Source of the DNA: Pseudomonadota bacterium
Lineage (GTDB): Bacteria; Pseudomonadota; Alphaproteobacteria; Rhodospirillales; Magnetospirillaceae
DNA: 58,170 bases
Assembly (NCBI GenBank): GCA_023458315.1
Contig: JAEXAH010000119.1
Location: 1-58,170 of the forward strand
Reading direction: 5' to 3'
Shown here: piece after piece, positions 8,786 to 16,481 of the stretch
Position numbering within the stretch: position 1 is the stretch's first letter
Layout: each line of letters opens with the position of its first letter
Position numbers and translations under genes: made by a program
Notes under the pieces: model-generated
What the model saw: only the letters and a program-made list of their open reading frames with translations
The model's database searches: none
Told to the model about the DNA's origin: nothing

Positions 8786-9031
8786 ATGTCCGCTTCCATC
8801 CCTGCCAAGGCGCCGCCCCCGGCGGCCGAACTGATGGCGCATCTGGCCGCCGCCCGAGGCGAAATCGCCGATGCCGCCGCCAAGACCCGCGCCCTGCGCA
8901 AGCAGATGCAGGTGGAGAGCCTGGCCCAGGCGGCATTGTCCGCCCAGACCCGGGGCGAAACCGCCCTGTCCTCGGCCCTGGCCGACGACGCCGACGACCT
9001 GCGCCGCCAGGGGCTGGACGTGAAAGCTTAG
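8786..9031 (+). CDS. Small helical protein of unknown function
   Basis: Predicted 81 aa, preceded by GAGGA. It is rich in Ala, Leu, Arg and Gln, with a heptad-like central stretch (about residues 13-60: AELMAHLAAARGEIADAAAK), suggesting one long helix or a short coiled coil. I see no signal peptide, membrane segment or metal motif. It follows the RlmI-like gene by 41 nt in the same direction and ends at a strong hairpin. The function is not recognised; codon use fits the neighbours, so I believe it is real. Confidence 0.6.
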   Translation: MSASIPAKAPPPAAELMAHLAAARGEIADAAAKTRALRKQMQVESLAQAALSAQTRGETALSSALADDADDLRRQGLDVKA

Positions 9032-9087
9032 AGCGGCGCGCCTCAGATTAAAGGCGCGCTGCTCTAATCTGAGGCGCGCCGTCCTAA
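9029..9087. terminator. Strong 17-bp hairpin between convergent genes
   Basis: CGGCGCGCCTCAGATTA (9034-9050) pairs perfectly with its reverse complement at 9065-9081, with a 14-nt loop. Outer TTAG/CTAA extends the stem. The right end overlaps the stop of tam (9084-9086), so it can serve as terminator for both convergent genes. A competing pairing GCGCGCC (9036-9042) with GGCGCGC (9053-9059) is also possible. Confidence 0.75.
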
Positions 9088-9854
9088 ATCCCCTTCTTCG
9101 CCACCAGGAACAGGCGGCGGAACGGGAACAGGGTCTTGCCGTCGGCGTGGGGGGGATAGCAATCGGCGATGCGGCGGGAATATTCCGCCAGGAATTCCTG
9201 GCGCTCGGCGCCGTCCAGGGCGTCCAGCAGCGGCCGCAGCGCCGTGCCCATGGTCCATTTGACCACCGGGTTGTCGCCGTCCAGAACATGCAGGTACTCG
9301 GTTTCCCAGATGTCCAGCGACGCCGCCAGCGGCGACAGCACGTCGTAATAATAATCGGGATCGTGCACCGGAAACCGCCGGGCCAGCGGCCGCAGCCGAG
9401 TGGCCCAGGGACCGGCCTCGACCGTGTCGGCCATCACCGCATGGCTGGCGGCGTAGTGGTTGTGCGGCATCTGAATGGCCAGCACGCCGCGCGGCGCCAG
9501 TTGGGCGAACAGGTGCGGCAGCAGCGTGTCGTGGCCGTCCAGCCATTGCAGGGCGGCGTTGGAAAACAGCACGTCGGCCGGACGCTCGGGCGTCCAGTGG
9601 GCGATGTCCGACTGCACCCAGCGGATGCGACTGGGGCTGGCGGCGGCGGCGGCCAGCATCTCGGGCGACGAATCGACGCCGCTGATGCTGGCGTCGTGCC
9701 AGCGTTCCGCCAGGATGCGGGTGACGTTGCCGGTGCCGCAACCCAGATCGACCACGCCGCGCGGATGCTCGGCATCGATGCGCGCCATCAAATCCAGGGC
9801 CGGGCGCAGGCGCGGCTGGGCGAAGGCGGAATACAGGGTGGGATCCCAGGGCAT
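9084..9854 (-). CDS. tam: Trans-aconitate 2-methyltransferase
   Basis: Predicted 256 aa, matching the roughly 252 aa of known Tam. The start at 9854 (MPWDPTLYSAFAQPRLRPALDL) has GGAG seven nt upstream and matches the usual Tam N-terminus. SAM motif I is VVDLGCGTGNVT (about residues 33-44), and NAALQWLDGH is typical of Tam. The family methylates trans-aconitate, a by-product of the citric acid cycle enzyme aconitase that inhibits it. It is monocistronic and convergent with the 81-aa gene. Confidence 0.9.
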   Translation of the reverse strand: MPWDPTLYSAFAQPRLRPALDLMARIDAEHPRGVVDLGCGTGNVTRILAERWHDASISGVDSSPEMLAAAAASPSRIRWVQSDIAHWTPERPADVLFSNAALQWLDGHDTLLPHLFAQLAPRGVLAIQMPHNHYAASHAVMADTVEAGPWATRLRPLARRFPVHDPDYYYDVLSPLAASLDIWETEYLHVLDGDNPVVKWTMGTALRPLLDALDGAERQEFLAEYSRRIADCYPPHADGKTLFPFRRLFLVAKKGI

Positions 9855-9935
9855 GGCGGTTCTCCGTCTATCCGGTCCTACCATAGATCAGTCGTATGGC
9901 GCGGTGAACCTGGGGAAGACACTAGGGCCGAACAT

Positions 9936-10481
9936 TCAGGCCACGGCGACCACGCCCAAGGCGACCAGGGCGACCGGGACCGCCAGGGACAGCAGGGCCA
10001 GGGCATGGCCCAGGGCGGCGCCGATGCCGTCGTGGCGGATCAACGCCACCGTCAGCACCACCACCGCCACGCCGGGCAACACGTTGCCGAACGGGATGGG
10101 CAGGGCCATGACCACGCCCTGCCCGATCAGCGCCAGCCATGCCGCGGCGGGCAGGGTCAACGGCGCCAGCCGGGGGCGGGTCAGCTTTTCCAGGCGCCGC
10201 AGCGGCGGCACGATCAGGCGCAGCCCGGCCCGCAGCACCGAACCGGGAATGCGCCGCCGCCCCAAGCCGTCCGGCAACGCCCCTTGCGGCCGTTGCAGCA
10301 GGCAGCCCAGGGCCAGCCAGACGATCAGCGACCCGCACACCGCGCCCAGCGGCAGCCCCGGCGACGGCGCCATGCCCAGCATGGCCAGCAGCGGGAACAC
10401 CGCCAGCCGCCCCGACCGCCCCAGGCTGGCGACCGCTTCCGCCAGGGTCAGGGCCAGCGACGACGGTCGCACCGGCCTCAT
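9936..10481 (-). CDS. exoD: ExoD family membrane protein
   Basis: Predicted 181 aa. Its ATG overlaps the terC stop as ATGA, so it is coupled to terC. The protein has four to five hydrophobic helices and the ExoD-type arrangement: PLLAMLGMAPSPGLPLG, a basic loop RRRIPGSVLRAGLRL, RRLEKLTRPRL, then LPIPFGNVLPGVAVVVLTVALIRHDG. ExoD was named from a Sinorhizobium exopolysaccharide and alkaline-stress phenotype, but its biochemical role is unclear. Pairing with TerC, linked to pH and metal stress, suggests a joint stress operon; that is inference. Confidence 0.8.
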   Translation of the reverse strand: MRPVRPSSLALTLAEAVASLGRSGRLAVFPLLAMLGMAPSPGLPLGAVCGSLIVWLALGCLLQRPQGALPDGLGRRRIPGSVLRAGLRLIVPPLRRLEKLTRPRLAPLTLPAAAWLALIGQGVVMALPIPFGNVLPGVAVVVLTVALIRHDGIGAALGHALALLSLAVPVALVALGVVAVA

Positions 10482-11434
10482 GCCCGCGCCTCGCCCCGGG
10501 TTTTCCACAGCGAGACGCCGATGCCCGCGGCGATCAGGACGAAGGTGACGCCCAGGGTGACGGTCGGATCGGGCTTGCCCACCAGATGGGTCCAGAAGAT
10601 CTTGCCGCCGATGAACACCAGGATCAGCGCCAGGGCGTATTTCAGATAGGCGAAGCGATGCACCATGGCCGCCAGGGCGAAGTACAGCGCCCGCAGGCCC
10701 AACACCGCGAAGATGTTCGAGGTGTAGACGATGTACGGGTCGGTGGTGATGGCGAAGATGGCGGGCACGCTGTCCACCGCGAAGATCAGATCGGCCGATT
10801 CCACCAGGATCAGCGCCAGGAACAGCGGCGTCGCCCGCCACGCCCCCTGGTCGCGCACGAAAAAGCGGTTGCCGTGCAATTCCGGCGTGACCCTGAGCCG
10901 GCGGCGCAGCCAGCCCACCATCGCCCCGCCGGTGACGTCGTCATGGCCGGAATCGCGGACCAGCAGCATCTTGATGCCGGTGAACACCAGGAAGGCGCCG
11001 AACAGGTACAGAATCCACGAGAACTGCGACACCAGGGCGGTGCCGAAGCCGATCATCACGCCGCGCATGACGATGACGCCGACGATGCCCCAGAACAGCA
11101 CCTTGTGCTGGTACAGGCGGGGAATAGCCAGGCTGGCGAAGATCAGCGAGATGACGAAGACGTTGTCCAGCGACAGGGTCTTTTCCACCAGATAGCCGGT
11201 CATCCAGGCCAGTCCGGCCTCGTCGCCCTGGGAATGCCAGACCCAGCCGCCGAACACCAGGGCGATGGCGATGTATCCGGCGGACAGCACCAGGCTTTCG
11301 CCGATGCCGATCTCGCGCTCCTTGCTGTGCAGCAGCCCCAGATCGACCGCCAGCAGCACGATGACGATGCCCAGGAACAGCAGCCACAGCCACAGCGACA
11401 CACCGCCCAGCGGCATCAGCAGAAAGGCTTCCAT
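10478..11434 (-). CDS. TerC/Alx family integral membrane protein
   Basis: Predicted 318 aa with about nine transmembrane helices. Family hallmarks are the acidic membrane motifs EKTLSLDNVFVISLIF (about residues 84-99) and VESADLIFAVDSVPAIF (about 212-228), thought to handle metal ions. Alx and related proteins are linked to manganese export, and TerC to tellurite resistance. GGAG lies before the ATG. A 19-codon open frame with its own strong ribosome-binding site ends just upstream. It is coupled to exoD downstream. Confidence 0.88.
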   Translation of the reverse strand: MEAFLLMPLGGVSLWLWLLFLGIVIVLLAVDLGLLHSKEREIGIGESLVLSAGYIAIALVFGGWVWHSQGDEAGLAWMTGYLVEKTLSLDNVFVISLIFASLAIPRLYQHKVLFWGIVGVIVMRGVMIGFGTALVSQFSWILYLFGAFLVFTGIKMLLVRDSGHDDVTGGAMVGWLRRRLRVTPELHGNRFFVRDQGAWRATPLFLALILVESADLIFAVDSVPAIFAITTDPYIVYTSNIFAVLGLRALYFALAAMVHRFAYLKYALALILVFIGGKIFWTHLVGKPDPTVTLGVTFVLIAAGIGVSLWKTRGEARA

Positions 11435-11445
11435 GGCGGCGGCTC

Positions 11446-11505
11446 CTATGGCGCGCCGGGCCGGGCGTCACACGCCCGACCGGGATCAAGATGGAAAGGA
11501 TTCAT
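11446..11505 (-). CDS. Possible 19-aa leader peptide upstream of terC
   Basis: ATG at 11505 is preceded by AGAGGAGCAGGCG, a very good ribosome-binding site. The frame encodes MNPFHLDPGRACDARPGAP and stops at a TAG (11446-11448) that merges into TAGGAG, the ribosome-binding site of terC. A 9-bp hairpin (arms 11459-11467 and 11473-11481 with one G-U) lies within it. This layout resembles translational coupling or attenuation, but the peptide is too short to show conservation. Confidence 0.4.
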   Translation of the reverse strand: MNPFHLDPGRACDARPGAP

Positions 11506-11565
11506 CGCCTGCTCCTCTGTGAACACCAGATCGTGTTTCCCAGAGATAGGTACGGCGCTGGATTT

Positions 11566-13356
11566 TCAATCCCGGTCCTGTCGGCAGCGCGGCATGTGCA
11601 CGGTGAAGGTCGAGCCCTTGCCCACCGCCGAGGCGACGCTGATGCCGTGCCCCATCAGGTCGCAGACGCGGCGCACGATGGCCAGCCCCAGGCCCAGGCC
11701 CAGGGCGCTGTCGCGGGCCGGATTGCCCAATTGGTGGAATTCCTCGAAGATACTGCCCTGCTGATCGGCGGGAATGCCGATGCCGGTGTCCACCACCTGC
11801 ACCCGCACATGGCCGCCGCGACGGCGGCACCCCAACAGGACACGGCCGCCGCGCGGCGTGTAGCGGATGGCGTTCTCGATCAGGTTGCGCAGCACCCGGT
11901 CCAGCAGGGCGCGGTCGCTGTTGACCCAGACGCTGGTGGCGACGGCGCGCAGGGTGACGCCCTGTTCGGCGGCGCGCAGGCGGTATTCGTCGCCCAGCGC
12001 CCGCACCATCTCGCCCAGGGCCAGCGGCGCCACCACCGGCACCACCGCCCCGGCGTCCAGCCGCGACACGTCGCGCAATCCGTCCAGCAGCATTTCCAGG
12101 GCGGCCAGCGAGCGTTCGGAATAATCCAGCGGCCGCCGCGCCGGATGGTCGGGCGGCAGCAGCGAGGCCATGGTGGCGTGGAACAGGAACAGCGACTGCA
12201 CCGGCTGGCGCAGATCGTGGTTGGCGGCGGCGAAGAACTTGGCCTTGGAGGCCAGGGCGTCGCGCGCCACCTTGCCCGCCCGGGTCAACGCCGCCTCGCG
12301 GCTGGCGATCAGGGTGGCGGCCCGGGCCAGCGACTGCCCCACCGCGTCCAATTCGGCGATGCCGGTGGCCAGCGGCTGGATGGCCTGTCCCGCCCCCAAT
12401 CGCCCGGCCAGAACCCCCACTTCCAGCAGGCGCCGCTCCAGGCGATCGGCCAGCCGGACGGTGATCCACGCCGCACCGCCCAGGATCAGCACGGCGCCAC
12501 CCAGCAGCAACACCAGGAAACGGGTGCGCTGGGCGTTCAACTGGACGCGCGGCACCGCCATCGCCACCACCCAATCGCCCAGGGCGGTGCGGCGGAAGGC
12601 GCCGACCACCGCGGTTCCGTCCAGCAGGGTGGAATCGAAAGCGCCGTCGCGGCCCTCGGCCACGGCGCGGCGCAGGCTGTCACTGGCTGGCTGGCCCAGC
12701 GATGCGGCGGCGTCGCGGGTCCGGGCGATGAAATGGCCGCTGCGGTCCAGCACCGCCACCACCCAATCGTCGTTCAGCCCCTGGTTGCGCAACAGGTCGA
12801 GAACCCGCGCCGGGTCCACCACCATGTGCAGCACATAGACCACCACGCCGTCGCGCAGCACCGGTACGTCCACCGTCAGGATCGGCCGACCGTCGATGGC
12901 GCCGGTGAACAGGTTCGAGATGCGCAGGCTGCGCCTTTCCACCGCCTCGCGCACGCCGTCCAGGTCGCCGGACGGCGGCAGCGCCACCCCCAGCGGGCGG
13001 CGGGTGTTGAACAGGATGGTGCCGTCGGGAGCCAGCAGCGAGATGGATTCGCCGATGCTGGATTGCGCGGCGAAGGCCACCGCCTCGCGGTAGGCGCCAT
13101 CCAGGTCGTCCTCCAGCAGATCCTTGTCCACCGCCAGGGTGATCAGCTCGCGCGAGGCGCCGTACAGCGCCTGATCCACCGCCGCGGTGACTACGGCGGT
13201 GCGCCGCAGCAGGTCCTCGAGATCGCGGGTGCGCCGGTCGGCGGCCATCTGCGTCACCACGAAGACGGCGAACAGGATGACCGGCAACGACGCCGCCAGG
13301 GCCAGCAGCAGCAGACGGACGCGCAACGAGGTGGTGGTGCGGAACGAGGCGAACAC
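11566..13356 (-). CDS. Membrane sensor histidine kinase with periplasmic Cache-like domain
   Basis: Predicted 596 aa. TM1 (about residues 13-35), a periplasmic sensor of about 240 residues with double-Cache-like features (DGTILFNTRRP, GRPILTVDVPVL, DDWVVAVLDRSGHFIART), TM2 (about 280-302), HAMP-like linker, dimerisation domain with H380 in AAANHDLRQPVQ, then HATPase motifs NLIENAIRYTPRGG, DTGIGIP and GLGLGLAIV. It is a complete kinase by motif content. No response regulator gene is adjacent, so it is an orphan and its ligand and partner are unknown. The upstream terC operon reads the same way but has its own leader. Confidence 0.88.
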   Translation of the reverse strand: MFASFRTTTSLRVRLLLLALAASLPVILFAVFVVTQMAADRRTRDLEDLLRRTAVVTAAVDQALYGASRELITLAVDKDLLEDDLDGAYREAVAFAAQSSIGESISLLAPDGTILFNTRRPLGVALPPSGDLDGVREAVERRSLRISNLFTGAIDGRPILTVDVPVLRDGVVVYVLHMVVDPARVLDLLRNQGLNDDWVVAVLDRSGHFIARTRDAAASLGQPASDSLRRAVAEGRDGAFDSTLLDGTAVVGAFRRTALGDWVVAMAVPRVQLNAQRTRFLVLLLGGAVLILGGAAWITVRLADRLERRLLEVGVLAGRLGAGQAIQPLATGIAELDAVGQSLARAATLIASREAALTRAGKVARDALASKAKFFAAANHDLRQPVQSLFLFHATMASLLPPDHPARRPLDYSERSLAALEMLLDGLRDVSRLDAGAVVPVVAPLALGEMVRALGDEYRLRAAEQGVTLRAVATSVWVNSDRALLDRVLRNLIENAIRYTPRGGRVLLGCRRRGGHVRVQVVDTGIGIPADQQGSIFEEFHQLGNPARDSALGLGLGLAIVRRVCDLMGHGISVASAVGKGSTFTVHMPRCRQDRD

Positions 13357-13418
13357 CGTTCACCGTGGGGACAGAGAAACATCAGGCGGAAGCCGGGCCG
13401 CCGCCACCATCTGTCATA

Positions 13419-13471
13419 CCACGATTACGCGGGCGGCAGGCAAGCGCCGCCGGCCACGATTACGCGGGCGG
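13419..13471 (+). repeat. Pair of 18-bp direct repeats
   Basis: CCACGATTACGCGGGCGG occurs at 13419-13436 and again at 13454-13471, a period of 35 bp, in the short gap between the histidine kinase start and the zinc-finger gene end. Only two copies are present, so it is not a CRISPR. It lies in the upstream region of the kinase gene and could be a regulator-binding pair. Confidence 0.6.
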
Positions 13472-13483
13472 GAGCATGCCCGC

Positions 13484-13714
13484 TCAGCGCGGCCCGCACA
13501 GACGGGCGCGGCGGCTTTCCTGTTCGATCTCGTCGGCGCATTCCCGGCAATGGCGGGCGCGGGGGTTGGCCCGCAGACGCTCGGACTCGATGGCACAGCC
13601 GCAGGCATGACACACGCCCGAGGACGAAGGGCCGTCCAACCGGGTCAGAACGGCCTTCAGCGCAACCGAATTGAACGCCTCGATCCGTTCGGCGGCGCAA
13701 TCGATATCGTCCAT
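13484..13714 (-). CDS. Small TraR/DksA-type zinc-finger protein
   Basis: Predicted 76 aa with a strong GGAGGGGAG ribosome-binding site. The C-terminal half carries a four-Cys zinc finger, C-HA-C-G...C-RE-C, in CHACGCAIESERL and ARHCRECADEIE, the signature of the DksA/TraR family. The N-terminal part (about residues 1-30) is helical and short, like phage or plasmid TraR (about 72 aa), not full-length DksA (about 150 aa). TraR acts in the RNA polymerase secondary channel without needing ppGpp; whether this protein does so is inference. A GC hairpin (13468-13483) abuts its stop. Confidence 0.8.
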   Translation of the reverse strand: MDDIDCAAERIEAFNSVALKAVLTRLDGPSSSGVCHACGCAIESERLRANPRARHCRECADEIEQESRRARLCGPR

Positions 13715-13726
13715 GGGACTCCCCTC

Positions 13727-13761
13727 CCACTAGATTTAGTGCCGGGGGATCATGCCCCCGT
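13727..13761 (-). promoter_or_regulatory. Paired hairpins in the leader of the zinc-finger gene
   Basis: Two perfect small inverted repeats, CACTA-GATT-TAGTG and CGGGGG-ATCATG-CCCCCG, lie immediately upstream of the ribosome-binding site of the gene at 13714. They may shape its translation. No clear promoter hexamers were assigned in 13715-13877. Confidence 0.35.
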
Positions 13762-13877
13762 GAACCGGACGTGTAAAATGAAAACTCTGTTATGAAACAC
13801 TTTGGATATGTTCTATGGAGGTGCTTTCCCGCCGCCCGCCAGCATGAGAAAAAGGCGGCGTGACCCGGAGACATACA

Positions 13878-14618
13878 ATGCGCCTACATCTATCCACCTG
13901 GCCGCAGGTCGAGGAATATCTGCGGCGGTCGCGCGCGGTGATCCTGCCCATCGGCTCGACCGAGCAGCACGGCCCCACCGGACTGATCGGCACCGACGCC
14001 CTGTGCGCCGAGGCGGTGGCCGACGGCGTCGGCGACGCGTTGGGGGTGATGGTCGCCCCCACCATCGCCATCGGCATGGCCCAGCACCACATGGATTTTC
14101 CCGGCAGCATGACGCTGCGGCCCTCGACCCTGATGGCGGTGGTGCGCGACTGCCTGCTGTCGTTGTCGCGCCATGGCTTCGACCGGGTGCTGATGATCAA
14201 CGGCCATGGCGGCAACGTCGCCACCGTGCAGGCCGCCTTCGCCGAAACCCAGATGGAGCTGGACCGGCTGAGCCCGCGCCCGGCGCTGCGCACCCGCCTG
14301 CTGAACTGGTGGGAACTGCCCGAAATCGAACGGCTGTCGGTGGAATTGTACGGTGACGCAATCGGCAGCCACGCCACCCCGCCCGAGGTGGCGCTGACCT
14401 GGGCCTTGCACCCGGAAACCGCCGATCCCCGGCCACTGAAGCCCAAGGTGGCGCCGCGCGGCGGCTTTTTCGGCGCCGCCGACTTCCGCGCCAGCTTTCC
14501 CGACGGCCGCATCGGGTCCAACCCGTCGCTGGCCACCCCGGCCCACGGCCAGCGCCTGCTGGATTGCGCCGTGGAGGAAATCGCCGGGATGGCGAAGGCG
14601 TTTTTCGAGGCGGCCTGA
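13878..14618 (+). CDS. Creatininase family amidohydrolase
   Basis: Predicted 246 aa. Start at 13878 chosen because GGAG lies seven nt upstream; a GTG six codons earlier lacks such a site. Metal-binding motifs of the family are present: GSTEQHGP (about residues 29-36, Glu and His ligands), GTDA, MAQHHMDFPGS and INGHGGN. Family members hydrolyse creatinine, N-formyl-dapagen intermediates in mycofactocin/riboflavin pathways, or other cyclic amides. Without neighbours from one pathway I cannot assign the substrate. It is probably monocistronic, followed by convergent phoH. Confidence 0.82.
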   Translation: MRLHLSTWPQVEEYLRRSRAVILPIGSTEQHGPTGLIGTDALCAEAVADGVGDALGVMVAPTIAIGMAQHHMDFPGSMTLRPSTLMAVVRDCLLSLSRHGFDRVLMINGHGGNVATVQAAFAETQMELDRLSPRPALRTRLLNWWELPEIERLSVELYGDAIGSHATPPEVALTWALHPETADPRPLKPKVAPRGGFFGAADFRASFPDGRIGSNPSLATPAHGQRLLDCAVEEIAGMAKAFFEAA

Positions 14619-14622
14619 GCCC

Positions 14623-15351
14623 CTACAACACCGTCAGCATGCTGGCGACCAGCGGGTGGCGGACGATGTCGGTATCGGTCAGGTCGACCACCGACACGTC
14701 GGGCAGGACGCGCAGACGGTCGGCGATGTCGGCCAGACCGGACAGGCCGGGCAGCAGGTCGGTCTGGTCGGGGTCGCCGGTCAGGACCATGGTGGAATGC
14801 CAGCCCAACCGGGTCAGCAGCATCTTGATCTGGCCGTAGGTGCAGTTCTGCGCCTCGTCGATCACCACGAAGGCGTTGTTCAGGGTGCGCCCGCGCATAT
14901 AGGCGATGGGGGCGATTTCGATGGTGCCGTCGGACAGGCTGGCCCGCAGCTTCTTGCCGCCCAGCCGGTCCGACAGCGCGTCGTACAGCGGCCGCAGATA
15001 GGGAGCCAGCTTCTCTTGCATGTCGCCGGGCAGGAAGCCCAGGGATTCGCCCGCCTCGACCGCCGGGCGCGACAGGATGATGCGCGACACGCGGCCTTCC
15101 TCGAACGCCTCGACCGCCGCCGAGATGGCCAGATAGGTCTTGCCGGTGCCGGCCGGGCCCAGCGCCAGGGTCAGGTTGTGTTCGCGCACCGCCGCCATCA
15201 GACGGCGCTGGCCGTCGCTTTGCGGCCGGACCTTGCGCACATAGCTCTGGTCCCGCCCCTGGTCGTCGCCCAGCGGATGCCAGTCGGCATCGGCCGGATA
15301 CAGAGTGACCACGGACTCGGACTTAGCGGAACGCGTCGCACGTTTTGCCAT
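14623..15351 (-). CDS. PhoH-like P-loop ATPase
   Basis: Predicted 242 aa. The start at 15351 (MAKRATRSAKSESVV) is preceded by GGGGGAAG; an upstream extension lacks a ribosome-binding site and would read through a terminator-like hairpin. Walker A is GPAGTGKTYLA (about residues 66-76) and Walker B VVIDEAQN (about 169-176), with the PhoH signature RPAVEAGESLGFLPGD between them. The protein lacks the extra N-terminal region of PhoH/YbeZ (about 340 aa) and there is no ybeY neighbour, so it belongs to the short PhoH group. The RNA-related role is inferred only. Confidence 0.83.
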   Translation of the reverse strand: MAKRATRSAKSESVVTLYPADADWHPLGDDQGRDQSYVRKVRPQSDGQRRLMAAVREHNLTLALGPAGTGKTYLAISAAVEAFEEGRVSRIILSRPAVEAGESLGFLPGDMQEKLAPYLRPLYDALSDRLGGKKLRASLSDGTIEIAPIAYMRGRTLNNAFVVIDEAQNCTYGQIKMLLTRLGWHSTMVLTGDPDQTDLLPGLSGLADIADRLRVLPDVSVVDLTDTDIVRHPLVASMLTVL

Positions 15352-15378
15352 GCTGTCTTCCCCCGGATGCTGGAAACG

Positions 15379-15404
15379 AAAAGGCCCTCCCGGACGGGAA
15401 GGCC
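15379..15404 (-). terminator. Terminator-like hairpin just upstream of phoH
   Basis: On the minus strand GGCCTTCCC-GTCC-GGGAGGGCC style arms (15404-15383, one G-U) are followed directly by TTTT. It sits 28 nt before the phoH ATG, downstream of any phoH promoter, so it could be an attenuator or the end of a small RNA encoded in 15405-15600. Confidence 0.6.
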
Positions 15405-15562
15405 ATGGCGCAGGGGCGGCGAAGGGAAACGGGCGGAATATCCGTTGCGGACGGCTGTCTGGATCGAATGGGCGTACCGGCAAGGGACAAGTCGTTCACC
15501 GTCCTGAAGTCGCCAACCAGTAAAGACGCTATCAGACGATGAATCGGCCTGTCACCAACAAT

Positions 15563-15597
15563 CATTGCGGTGCGACATCTTTAATCAAACCGCAATG
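15563..15597. promoter_or_regulatory. 9-bp inverted repeat upstream of phoH
   Basis: CATTGCGGT (15563-15571) and ACCGCAATG (15589-15597) are exact inverted repeats separated by 17 nt. They may be an operator or an RNA stem at the start of the phoH leader. The whole gap 15352-15642 holds no convincing protein gene. Confidence 0.45.
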
Positions 15598-15610
15598 TGG
15601 CCGTGTTGAC

Positions 15611-15642
15611 TAAAAAACCGGCAAGCATTGCCGCGTTTTTTA
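15611..15642. terminator. Bidirectional rho-independent terminator
   Basis: CGGCAA-GCA-TTGCCG (15619-15633) is flanked by AAAAAA (15612-15617) and TTTTTT (15636-15641), so either strand reads a hairpin followed by a T-run. On the minus strand it ends the TPR-protein transcript whose stop is at 15643. Confidence 0.8.
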
Positions 15643-16389
15643 TCATTTTTGCTTCACATCCATCTTTTCCAGATTGGCGCGGGCGGTATCGGCGGCCGCC
15701 GCCTCGGGCGCCAGATCGATGGTGCGCAGCCAATCCTCACGCGCGCCGACATCGTCGCCCTTGAGACGGCGCAGCATGCCGCGTTCCAGCAGGGCGTCGG
15801 GATAATCGGGGTCCAGCTTGAGGGCGGAATTGACGTCGTCCTCGGCCCCCGGCAGGTTGTCGAGATAGCGGAAGGCCGAGGCGCGCAGCACCATGGCCTC
15901 GATGCGGTTGGGCTGCGCCCGCAACACCCGGCCAAGAATCTCCACCGCTTCGTTGTAATGGTGCAACTGCGCCAACAACACCGCCTGATCCAGCAGGATG
16001 TCGGGATTGCCGGGCGACAGGATCAGCGCCGAACGCTGGGCGGCGTCGGCCCGTTGCAGATTGCCCAGCATCATCCACGCCTGCCCGGCCTGGGCCATCA
16101 TCTCGGCGCGCACGCTGTCGGCGCGCACGCTTTCGTTGGCCAGGGTTTCCAGGCGGGTGGCCGCCTCGCCATACTTGCCCAGGCCGATCAGCGCCACGGC
16201 GGCGCAATGCCGCGCCGCCTCGCCGCCGCCCAGGCTTTGCCAGGCCAGCGCCTCTTCCCAACCCTGTTCCGGCTTGGTCTTCGCCAGGATCAGACAGTTG
16301 CGGTATGCCTGGGGACCGTCGATGATCTCGGCCCTGGCGGGAAGGATGAACGCGGCGGCCAGAACCGCCGAAAGCACGATGTGTCGCAT
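15643..16389 (-). CDS. Exported tetratricopeptide-repeat protein
   Basis: Predicted 248 aa. The start at 16389 gives a clean signal peptide, MRHIVLSAVLAAAFILPARA, cut near residue 20; AGGG precedes the ATG. The mature protein is mainly TPR-like helix pairs (about residues 95-230), for example NPDILLDQAVLLAQLHHYNEA and DYPDALLERGMLRRLKGD. Such proteins act as periplasmic scaffolds. A Cys pair (C30, C60 region) might form a disulphide. Substrate and partners are unknown. It is monocistronic, divergent from the epimerase gene. Confidence 0.8.
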   Translation of the reverse strand: MRHIVLSAVLAAAFILPARAEIIDGPQAYRNCLILAKTKPEQGWEEALAWQSLGGGEAARHCAAVALIGLGKYGEAATRLETLANESVRADSVRAEMMAQAGQAWMMLGNLQRADAAQRSALILSPGNPDILLDQAVLLAQLHHYNEAVEILGRVLRAQPNRIEAMVLRASAFRYLDNLPGAEDDVNSALKLDPDYPDALLERGMLRRLKGDDVGAREDWLRTIDLAPEAAAADTARANLEKMDVKQK

Positions 16390-16481
16390 GGAGCCCTTTG
16401 AAGCGCGGGTTTGCGGCATTAATTTGACCGGATGCGCGGGCATGGCAAGCCCCGCGTGTCACGACCAGCCAGCGAGGTGAC

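Noticed and set aside
11435..11560. A yybP-ykoY manganese riboswitch before terC
   Set aside because: I looked for its conserved loop sequences and paired stems and did not find them; only a leader frame and a simple hairpin are present.
13419..13471. A CRISPR-like repeat
   Set aside because: Only two copies of 18 bp with a 17-nt gap, and no cas genes.
13860..13877. GTG start six codons upstream for the creatininase-family gene
   Set aside because: No ribosome-binding site precedes it, while GGAG is well placed for the ATG at 13878.
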